Of a stretch of 52,975 bases of DNA, positions 43,778-50,306 are shown piece by piece (position 1 is the first letter of the stretch; every line of letters starts with the position of its first letter). The notes under the pieces are model-generated. The model made no database searches. It saw only the letters and a list, made by a program, of their open reading frames with translations, and was not told where the DNA came from. The position numbers and the translations under genes were made by a program. Origin of the DNA: Yaniella sp. (GTDB lineage Bacteria; Actinomycetota; Actinomycetes; Actinomycetales; Micrococcaceae); the NCBI RefSeq assembly GCF_030453185.1, contig NZ_JAKDKW010000007.1, positions 1 to 52,975 of the forward strand. Direction: 5' to 3'.

Positions 43778-44829
43778 AGTGTTTTTGCCTCACTTCGGCG
43801 AACCAGCCAGATCAGTACCGGGGCGCCGACGAAGGCGACCACAACACCGGCGGGAAGTTCGTTACCCAGTAAGATCCGACCGACAATATCGGCGCTGAGC
43901 ACCAGTGCCGGTGCGCTGATCACACTCACGGGGATGACCCAGCGCTGATCTGGGCCCACCACACTGCGCACCGCGTGGGGCACCATGAGCCCAATGAAGC
44001 TCAGCGGTCCGGCCGCCGCGGTAGCCGCCCCGCACAGCAGGGTGATTGCGACAAATCCCAGTGCCCGAATCCAGGCCACGTGGACTCCCAGGGAACGGGC
44101 GAGGTCTTCGCCCAGGGCCAGTGAATTGAGTTGTCGAGCCAGTCCCAGGGCAATGAGCAGTCCCAGGATAATAAATGGCAGCACGCCCTGGACCACGTCC
44201 ATTTGACGGCCCTGCAGGGATCCGGCACTCCAGTAGCGGACTTTGTCAAAGACCTGTGGGTTGAGCAGCGTGATGCTAGAACTCATACCGGTCAGCACCG
44301 CCCCGAGGGCAACCCCGGTCAGGACCAGGTGCACCGGATTGCCGCCCTGTCTGCCGGTGGTGCCGATCAGAAACACGGCAACAGAAATGAGTAATGCGCC
44401 CAGCATCGCACACCACACTTGCCCGAACGTGGTGCTAATTCCCAGCAGACCGGCACCCAAAGTCACAAATAAATAGGCTCCGGCGTTGACACCCAAGATA
44501 CCGGGGTCGGCCAGTGGGTTGCGGGTCATTGCCTGAATCAGGGCGCCGGCAGCTCCCAGGGCAGCACCCACCAGCACCGCCAGGATGGTGCGTGGGATGC
44601 GGTAATCACGCACGATGAGCAGGTTGGACTCGCTGCCGGTGCCGCGTAGCGCGGCCCAGGAGTCTGTCAGGCTCATCGCCCCAGATCCCACAAAGCAGCT
44701 GATCACACACAATATGGCCACCAGGAGTATGCCCAGGACTGCTGCACTGGTGCGTCCTGGGGCACCAATCCGTTGACGCAACGGTGCCACAGTATCCGGT
44801 GAGGCCGCGGCCCCTATGGTCGCAGCCAT
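43774..44829 (-). CDS. siderophore ABC transporter permease 1
   Basis: The 351-residue FecCD-family permease has the same plan as its neighbour: YRIPRTILAVLVGAALGAAGA, NPLADPGILGVNAGAYLF and SLGVHVAWIRALG. First transport gene of the siderophore operon; a DtxR-like box lies about 65 bases upstream. Third positions in this block look clearly richer in G and C than in the flanking backbone, in line with a separate origin of the cargo. Confidence 0.94.
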   Translation of the reverse strand: MAATIGAAASPDTVAPLRQRIGAPGRTSAAVLGILLVAILCVISCFVGSGAMSLTDSWAALRGTGSESNLLIVRDYRIPRTILAVLVGAALGAAGALIQAMTRNPLADPGILGVNAGAYLFVTLGAGLLGISTTFGQVWCAMLGALLISVAVFLIGTTGRQGGNPVHLVLTGVALGAVLTGMSSSITLLNPQVFDKVRYWSAGSLQGRQMDVVQGVLPFIILGLLIALGLARQLNSLALGEDLARSLGVHVAWIRALGFVAITLLCGAATAAAGPLSFIGLMVPHAVRSVVGPDQRWVIPVSVISAPALVLSADIVGRILLGNELPAGVVVAFVGAPVLIWLVRRSEAKTL

Positions 44830-44892
44830 ATGTCACTGCCTAACATCTGCCGTCAGCACTCCTAGGTAATACACGATTCGGCGGCCCTGATA

Positions 44893-44911
44893 TTAAGCAA
44901 GGCTTACCTAA
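44893..44911 (-). promoter_or_regulatory. DtxR/IdeR-like box before the siderophore uptake operon
   Basis: The site matches the 19-base consensus at 15 positions (GGCTTACCTAA half intact). It sits between the AraC-type gene and the first permease gene, so the operon can respond to iron independently of the regulator gene. Confidence 0.7.
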
Positions 44912-44957
44912 GTCATACTAGGACGGCGTGCAAGGTGACGCAATAAGCCGATTCAGA

Positions 44958-45740
44958 CTATGAGTTGGCCAAATCGGACATCATGTTTTCGCGGAACCGA
45001 CCGGGGGTTTCCCCCATGGTCTCCCGGAACGCGGCAATGAATGAGCCGGTGTCCAGATACCCCACCTCAGTGGCAACTTCGGCGACCGGGTAGCCCTCGG
45101 CCAGTAAGATCAGTGCGCGTTGCATGCGCAACCGGCGGCGCCACTCGGTGAAACTTTGACCTACCGATGCGGTAAATGCGCGTGCCAGTGTCCTGCTACT
45201 GGCGCCACCCAGTCGTGCCCAATCATCCAGGGTCCTGGTATCTGCCGGATTCTGGAACAGCGCCTCTGCAATGCTGACAAGACGACGATCGGCTGGGATG
45301 GGTAAGTCAATCAGCAGACTTGCCGGTTCAATCAGGTCAAAGACGACCCGTTCGGCGCGGCGGCGCGCCTCGGGGGCAAGATCCTGCCGCTCCAGGTGCA
45401 ACAACAACTCGTGTAGCAGGGCACTGATCTTCAGGCAGGTCGGCTTGGTGGGCGAGAATGTTGAATGGTCGGTGGCAAAGAAACTGGCATGGAACTGTGT
45501 TCCTGTCGAGATACTGCCGGCATGCACTACCCCGGCGGGCATCCACAACCCCCACCCCTCGGGCACCGCCCAGATTCGCTGCTCCAGCACAATGGTCATA
45601 ACCCCGTTCCGCACCCACGTCAGCTCATGCACCGGATGTGTATGCGGCTCCCAGGACACCGGGCGGTCTGGTTGATCCGACTCCGTTGCGATCACAAAAT
45701 CGACGACGGCGGCTTCGGTAGCCGAGCCTTGCACTGACAT
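44958..45740 (-). CDS. AraC-family transcription regulator of siderophore uptake
   Basis: The 260-residue protein has an N-terminal cupin (WEPHTHPVHELTWVRNG, VPEGWGLWMPAGVVHAG) and a C-terminal double HTH (LGGASSRTLARAFTASVGQSF and YPVAEVATEVGYLDTGSFIAAFRE). The start at 45740 has GGGGAG nine bases upstream; the frame continues to 45809 with no support. AraC regulators beside siderophore transporters often sense the ferric siderophore, so substrate-dependent activation of the operon is likely. Confidence 0.88.
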   Translation of the reverse strand: MSVQGSATEAAVVDFVIATESDQPDRPVSWEPHTHPVHELTWVRNGVMTIVLEQRIWAVPEGWGLWMPAGVVHAGSISTGTQFHASFFATDHSTFSPTKPTCLKISALLHELLLHLERQDLAPEARRRAERVVFDLIEPASLLIDLPIPADRRLVSIAEALFQNPADTRTLDDWARLGGASSRTLARAFTASVGQSFTEWRRRLRMQRALILLAEGYPVAEVATEVGYLDTGSFIAAFRETMGETPGRFRENMMSDLANS

Positions 45741-45759
45741 CAGAGCCACTCCCCTAGTT

Positions 45760-46050
45760 TCATAGAATTTCGCGGACCCCGGCACATCTAGGATCCGACT
45801 GTCGGCCACGAATGAGGTTCAACAGTTGTCGACGTCGCACAGACTGGAGGTGTGTCACAAGACCTCCACCGGGAACGGACACGTTGGTTGACGGCGCGCG
45901 CAGCAACGACAAAGCAGAAATAATATCGGAGACCTCGGACACCACAAATTGCTGTACTTCATTACAGAATGGCATAAGTTTTTGGTCGTGAACCGAGCCA
46001 TAGGTGGCACCCACCGCCGAGTCCAGCCATGTTGTGTTCAGTTGGGACAT
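45760..46050 (-). CDS. unknown small protein, possible remnant of the element core
   Basis: A 96-codon frame beginning MSQLNTTWLDSAVGATYG, with a hydrophobic-patterned helix FVVSEVSDIISALSLL. It is soluble and unlike any family I recognise. It lies between the regulator gene and the truncated FtsK-like gene in the same direction and may be a fragment of an ICE core gene. No good ribosome-binding site precedes the ATG. Confidence 0.35.
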   Translation of the reverse strand: MSQLNTTWLDSAVGATYGSVHDQKLMPFCNEVQQFVVSEVSDIISALSLLRAPSTNVSVPGGGLVTHLQSVRRRQLLNLIRGRQSDPRCAGVREIL

Positions 46051-46138
46051 CGTGGTACTCGAATTCAATAATCTCAAGCTGTATACTACATCCAAACAAA
46101 AGCACATGAAAAATAAGGAATATCACAGTTGCCGCACA

Positions 46139-46996
46139 TCAAGCCTCAACGTTGGACCACCGCACTGCGCCGCGTGCCAGAAATTGAGCAATGTAAGAGT
46201 TGACGACCGTGGATTTACCGGCCTGGGCGATACCACCGATTTGGACGTGTTGGTGAGCTGAGATGTCGATGATCTGCTCGGTATGCTTCTTGCCGGGCTC
46301 GGGCAATGCGATGCCGATAGGAATGTGGAAGTGATCTTTTTTCTCAGGGTTGAACGGTTCGACTTTGGACGGCAACGGCGTGGAATACACCGCTTCAAAG
46401 GTCGGCAGTTTTGCCGGGATAATGGAACCAGTTCGTGCCCGAGTATCCGTTTCAAAGTACCAACCAGGCTGACCGATAATCGTCTCGGTCACCTCGGTGA
46501 GCGCCTTGTCGTGTGCTGATGGTCGGTAGGTTGCCGGCACGGTGAAATCAAAGCCACCTTTCGACCGTGAAGTCACCTGAATGTCCCACGCTTCGCAACG
46601 CAACGCGGTGGACAAGGCGTCTCGTGCAAGTACGATACTTTCGTCGAGTTTTGACAAGATGGCACGACGACGGTGCGGCTCGAAAGTGGTCATGACATAG
46701 CCTGGGTAAGCATCGGCAAAGGCAAGCGCACGCTTCTTGCCATCCCGCTCGGTGGTGCCGGTTGGTAACGGCACTTCAATAGATGCCTTACCGGTGTGCG
46801 AGGCGATGGCGGATCGGTTTTCGCGGCGCAACACAACTTTGCCGGTCGCGGGTTCAAAGTTTTCCATTTCAAACCCGTCACCGTGCTCTGCTGCGACCGC
46901 TTTGACGACCTTGTCGATGTGGCGCTGATTTTCAGAATCGAATGCGTGGCCTACATTGACGGTAATTCGGTCGATGCCGATAGCGATGACGCTCAC
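46139..46996 (-). pseudogene. truncated FtsK/TraB-like DNA translocase
   Basis: The 285-residue frame carries the N-terminal region of an actinobacterial FtsK/SpoIIIE-type transfer ATPase and reaches Walker A (GGIAQAGKST, about 254-263), but stops 22 residues later. Walker B and the rest of the motor (several hundred residues) are missing, and the last residues (RWSNVEA) do not fit the family pattern. Without the motor it cannot pump DNA. The junction near 46140 probably marks where cargo replaced the conjugation core. Lies 68 bases after the integrase gene. Confidence 0.75.
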
Positions 46997-47064
46997 CTCT
47001 GCTGATACTCTGGCTGACGAAAGCCTTCTGACTTATGTACTCACCTGTGCATCATGCAGGGCTT

Positions 47065-48264
47065 TTATTCTTCAGTCTTCCCGAACCGTTCTAAAGAGTT
47101 GGCATGATCGATGACCGGTGACTGCTCTTGATCCCAATAGTGACGACGGGTGACCTCTGGAGTGGAATGTCCGCCTTGTTTGGAAGCAGATTCGATGCCG
47201 TGTGTTTCGGCGATCTGAGACAGGACCGTTTTTCGAGAAGTGTGGAATTTCAGTCGTTGCGGGACATCAATGCCCAAGTCTTTTCTGGCACGTTCAAATG
47301 CTCGCTCTGCTGTCCCATAAAGACTTCTCACATGGAATGGATTGCCGGCGTTATTGAAAAATACAAGACCGGTGGCGTTTTGAGGCATCCGTCGTTTCAG
47401 AATCTCTATGCCGAATTGAGGCAGTGTGAGTTTCTTGGTTTTACCACCTTTAGGCGATCCGATCACATTGGTCTTCTTGTCTCTGGTGAGCACAGCCAGC
47501 TGGATATGAACCCATCCTTGTGTTTCGGGTCCCTCTGGTAGGTGCACGTCTTCCCACGTCATTCCTAGCACCTCTGAGATGCGGCACCCTGTGGCCAGCG
47601 ACATGTCGTAAATGTCGAGGATGCATTGGTTTGAGTTCGGAACATTTTCCATCCAGTGTCGAAGTGCGGTGCGGATGTTTTCGATTTGTTCGTCACTCCA
47701 TGACACAGGCTTGGGAGCTCTGTAGCCGACTTGCGGGATGCTTCGTGCAACGTTATGTCGAACGATCCCATTCTGGATAGCAAAGTCAAAGAACTTGACG
47801 AGTAAACTGCGACATTCGTGGGCGGTTCCAAGCAGACCGCCATCAGGTTTGACTATGTTTTGCAATGCTTGGTGAAGTGAACCCGCGGTGCATTCTTCTA
47901 AAGTCATATCGCCACATTGCGGACTCAGATGGTTCCTGTACCGGCTTTCCAAATCTCGAATAGTTCGAGGCAATGGCCGGCGTGGTGAGTGATCGTTACG
48001 CACAGAGTCAAAGTATCGCTGAGCTAAAGCGTCAAAGGTTACAACGGTAGACGCTTCTTCTCGGGTGATAATTTTTTCGGATAAATTGTGCCATTTAGTT
48101 TTCAGCGCGCTCGTTGCAGCTGCTTTAGTCGTGGCACGAGCTGTCAGATTACGCCGTTCACCCCAGGAGTCTCGATACAGGCATCTTGCGACCCATTTTT
48201 TCGGCCCCTCCTGTCGGTGACCGATTTCCCCACGTTCCCCAATGCGAAGTCGTTGCCTGGCCAT
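47065..48264 (-). CDS. int: tyrosine-type site-specific integrase
   Basis: The 399-residue protein has an arm-binding N-terminal part (about 1-65), a SAM-like core-binding domain (75-180) and a catalytic domain with Arg228 (TGCRISEV), a beta-sheet Lys in SPKGGKTKK, HTSR (341-344), GGH (His366) and nucleophile Tyr376 (RRHYWDQ). All catalytic residues are present, so it should be active. It reads away from the right att site, which is about 330 bases from its start, the normal arrangement in ICEs. It targets the 5' end of the FKBP gene instead of a tRNA. Confidence 0.95.
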   Translation of the reverse strand: MARQRLRIGERGEIGHRQEGPKKWVARCLYRDSWGERRNLTARATTKAAATSALKTKWHNLSEKIITREEASTVVTFDALAQRYFDSVRNDHSPRRPLPRTIRDLESRYRNHLSPQCGDMTLEECTAGSLHQALQNIVKPDGGLLGTAHECRSLLVKFFDFAIQNGIVRHNVARSIPQVGYRAPKPVSWSDEQIENIRTALRHWMENVPNSNQCILDIYDMSLATGCRISEVLGMTWEDVHLPEGPETQGWVHIQLAVLTRDKKTNVIGSPKGGKTKKLTLPQFGIEILKRRMPQNATGLVFFNNAGNPFHVRSLYGTAERAFERARKDLGIDVPQRLKFHTSRKTVLSQIAETHGIESASKQGGHSTPEVTRRHYWDQEQSPVIDHANSLERFGKTEE

Positions 48265-48315
48265 ATGCCCCGGTTGCTCCTATAAGATCAAAATACAGCT
48301 GATTTGCAATAGAAG

Positions 48316-48324
48316 AGTGTCCGG
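48316..48324 (-). promoter_or_regulatory. CCGGACACT motif before the integrase gene
   Basis: Reads CCCCGGACACT on the minus strand, 60 bases before the integrase start. Places integrase expression in the same motif set as the HTH and hydrolase genes. Confidence 0.55.
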
Positions 48325-48361
48325 GGATTTTTGGACGAGGGGCAGAGGAAATGTTGAACCA

Positions 48362-48381
48362 AAAGTGTTCGTAAAGTGTTC
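48362..48381. repeat. arm-type direct repeats, right end of element 1
   Basis: AAAGTGTTC at 48362-48370 and 48373-48381, start-to-start 11 bases, same units and step as 19778-19797 at the left end. Confidence 0.6.
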
Positions 48382-48590
48382 ATGTGCTTTTTCGACATTT
48401 TGGTTCGTGTAGAACAGGGCCAAAGATAACCCATGAATTTCAGACAAATCATCAGATCGGCTAACTAGTAAGACCGCACCAGCAAGCCGATCTGATGGAC
48501 ATCTTCACCTGAATGACTGAAGTGAAATTCGCGCTTCACTTCACCTATGTTCAGCGAATATTCTGCGAGAAAACCCGGTCATAAAGTTCA

Positions 48591-48608
48591 CGTTTACCAA
48601 ATGACATG
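48591..48608. repeat. attachment site copy between the two elements
   Basis: Identical to 19641-19658. It forms the right end of element 1 and the left end of element 2. On the minus strand it still encodes MSFGKREL, then runs into ten other codons and a stop (48607-48551), confirming that it is a captured gene tip. Confidence 0.85.
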
Positions 48609-48724
48609 GGGTTCCTACTTCGTTGTTATCTCGCGTCAACCCAAGCATACTCGCCTGGTATTGCGCCGTTTTCCATTTCAATAGTACCCTGTGCTGCATT
48701 CGATTTCCCTTTGCTTAACTTTCA

Positions 48725-48756
48725 AAAGTCAACGTAAAGTCAACGTTAAAGTGTCC
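48725..48756. repeat. arm-type direct repeats, left end of element 2
   Basis: AAAGTCAAC at 48725 and 48736 and AAAGTGTCC at 48748, steps of 11 and 12 bases, as at the left end of element 1. The first two units differ from those of element 1 (AAAGTGTTC), so this element probably uses an integrase with another arm specificity. Confidence 0.6.
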
Positions 48757-48820
48757 GCTTTCCCCCTGTGACACTATTAGGAACTCTACTTCCTTCTGTT
48801 GATCCACTCTGCAAACCTCG

Positions 48821-48829
48821 CCGGACACT
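48821..48829 (+). promoter_or_regulatory. CCGGACACT motif before HTH gene 2
   Basis: Begins exactly 17 bases before the ATG at 48838, as at 19874 and 52692. Confidence 0.6.
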
Positions 48830-48837
48830 ATCTGTGT

Positions 48838-49050
48838 ATGACTCAGCAGCAGGAAAAGATCGTTGACCGAAAAGACCTCCCCCGATTGATGACTCGACAG
48901 GAGGTTGCAGAATATCTGAACATCTCCCCCAAGACCCTGAGTAACTGGCGCTCCAAAGGTGGAGGTCCAACGCCAGTGCATTCTGGAAGCAGGGCGCGAA
49001 TGTATTTGCCCGAAGACGTCTTAGAGTGGGTGCGCAGTAAGCGGGTTTAG
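48838..49050 (+). CDS. excisionase-like HTH protein
   Basis: The 70-residue protein is a close relative of the one at 19891: LMTRQEVAEYLNISPKTLS, NWRSKGGGP and YLPEDVLEWVRSKR. The wing differs (HSGSRAR), so DNA specificity may differ. Start chosen by the conserved motif distance. Position next to the arm repeats suggests excision control for element 2. Confidence 0.82.
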   Translation: MTQQQEKIVDRKDLPRLMTRQEVAEYLNISPKTLSNWRSKGGGPTPVHSGSRARMYLPEDVLEWVRSKRV

Positions 49051-49209
49051 GGTATAACAACATCAACTGTGGTGCTGACATGGAAAATCCCTATACCTAT
49101 TTACTTAGAGGCTGTTTTGCACCACCTCTACGCCGCCACATCTGACATCTGAAATCCTCTACTCTTGCAAAGAAAACCCTGGCCTATTAGAGGAAAGGAA
49201 GTATCAGCT

Positions 49210-49431
49210 ATGAGCGATACCACCACTGTGACCGCTATGACCAAGCACGATCTGCCCACCTTGATGACGAGAGATGATGCCGCCGAGCTTTTGGGGGTCA
49301 GCCCTCGGACTCTGAGCAACTGGAACTCCGCTGGCCGTGGCCCACGACCTGTCAAATATGGTGCTCAATCGGTGATGTATCTCCCCGAAGACATCCAAGC
49401 GTGGATTGCATCGGAGCGAGCCGCCTCATAG
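49210..49431 (+). CDS. second excisionase-like HTH protein of element 2
   Basis: The 73-residue protein has the same fold (LMTRDDAAELLGVSPRTLS, NWNSAGRGP, YLPEDIQAWI). Unlike its two relatives it has a normal ribosome-binding site (GGAAAGGAAG) and no CCGGACACT motif upstream, so its control differs. Its wing is closer to the element 1 protein than to its neighbour. It may be a regulator and not the excisionase, or the reverse. Confidence 0.8.
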   Translation: MSDTTTVTAMTKHDLPTLMTRDDAAELLGVSPRTLSNWNSAGRGPRPVKYGAQSVMYLPEDIQAWIASERAAS

Positions 49432-49471
49432 GGCGAACGACGCCTACTGTCCTGCCGTCCTGAAGAGACAC

Positions 49472-49507
49472 AACAGCCCGGAAACCGTCGCGGTCACCGG
49501 GCTGTTT
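49472..49507. terminator. hairpin terminator between HTH gene and lipoprotein gene
   Basis: A perfect 10-bp stem (49472-49481 with 49497-49506) followed by TTT on the plus strand, between convergent genes. Confidence 0.65.
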
Positions 49508-49525
49508 GACGAATCGAGGCAGATC

Positions 49526-50266
49526 CTACTGGAAGCCACCCTCGGTGAAGTTCGAGATAACCCAGTCCTTACCGTCGCGTTCAACATGGAAGACCCACTG
49601 GCGTTCATCATCTCTCATGGTCCATCCGTCTTCGGAGACCCAGGTGGGTTGGGTGATGACCCGCATTTCAGCAAAGTCGCCCTCATCGTAGATGTCGGTA
49701 ATCACAGACCAGGGTTGTGTGGCACCATCGTGTTCAAAAGATTTCAGCCACCCATAGCTGTGAGTGGGATTTTGTGGCGGAGTGAAATATTCATCGAAGT
49801 CGTCCACGAACAAGTTCAGTGCGCGGCGATACCCGTCAGTCTCTGAGAAGTCCTCGTTGGCAATCCAGGTGGTCATAATGTTGGCCGCGGTCAACACCAG
49901 CTGCTGAGGGTCCATGTCCTTGGGGGTGACGCTCTCTAGAGCATAGACCTCTTCATTGGTTGGTCGTGTCACCTCATCAAGCGCCGGAGGTCGCTGGTCT
50001 CCGGTTTGCCATGCCAGGGTTTCAACACCTGGTAGTGGTTCCTGGTAGTCGTCGTGCAAGGCATCGTCTTCAGATTCATCTGATGGCTCGTCATCTTGCT
50101 CATCGGACTGCTGTGGTGTCCCCTCGGCTGGGAAGGGGTCGAAGCCGATATTTTGCGGCTGCTTTCCACCAGCGGCATCGTGGTCGTCATGGGTGGAGCA
50201 GCCGATCAATCCTATGGATGCAGCCAGGACAAAGGCGATGGTTGAGGTGATAACTCGTGGTTGTTT
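49526..50266 (-). CDS. lipoprotein with NTF2-like domain, transfer-associated
   Basis: The 246-residue protein starts at 50266 (AGGAAG upstream) with a lipoprotein signal ending GLIGC, a long acidic disordered stretch and a C-terminal domain of about 120 residues with TTWIANEDFSETDGYRRAL and HVERDGKDWVISNF. It occupies the same place after the hydrolase gene as 20167 in element 1, with membrane lipid anchor instead of a membrane helix. Role in the mating apparatus is inferred from context. Confidence 0.6.
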   Translation of the reverse strand, partial: KQPRVITSTIAFVLAASIGLIGCSTHDDHDAAGGKQPQNIGFDPFPAEGTPQQSDEQDDEPSDESEDDALHDDYQEPLPGVETLAWQTGDQRPPALDEVTRPTNEEVYALESVTPKDMDPQQLVLTAANIMTTWIANEDFSETDGYRRALNLFVDDFDEYFTPPQNPTHSYGWLKSFEHDGATQPWSVITDIYDEGDFAEMRVITQPTWVSEDGWTMRDDERQWVFHVERDGKDWVISNFTEGGFQ

Positions 50267-50306
50267 CATATCTGTATTGCTTCCTGAGCTGTTTGACGGC
50301 CCACGA

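Larger units (their letters stand above)
48265..48590. other. right end of element 1
   Basis: About 325 bases between the integrase start and the att copy. It holds the CCGGACACT motif (48316-48324), two arm-type repeats (48362-48381) and, near the end, a mini-frame running from the att copy. No further gene was recognised. Confidence 0.7.
19641..48608. mobile_element. integrative element 1, about 29 kb, with heme and siderophore cargo
   Basis: Bounded by an 18-bp direct repeat lying on the start of the FKBP gene. It carries a tyrosine integrase at the right boundary, excisionase-like HTH at the left boundary, arm-type repeats at both ends, a conjugation-type cell-wall hydrolase and a truncated FtsK-like translocase. 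The interior holds iron acquisition genes. As recalled, horizontally spread siderophore islands (RUSTI) are known in cheese-rind actinobacteria; this element may belong with them, but that is inference. Confidence 0.82.
48609..48837. other. left-end non-coding region of element 2
   Basis: About 230 bases between the att copy and the first HTH gene. It contains the three arm-type repeats at 48725-48756 and the CCGGACACT motif. The same layout is found at 19659-19890. Confidence 0.65.

Noticed and set aside
19658-48591. tRNA gene as integration target
   Set aside because: No cloverleaf-like sequence lies at either boundary; the duplicated sequence is plainly the FKBP gene start.
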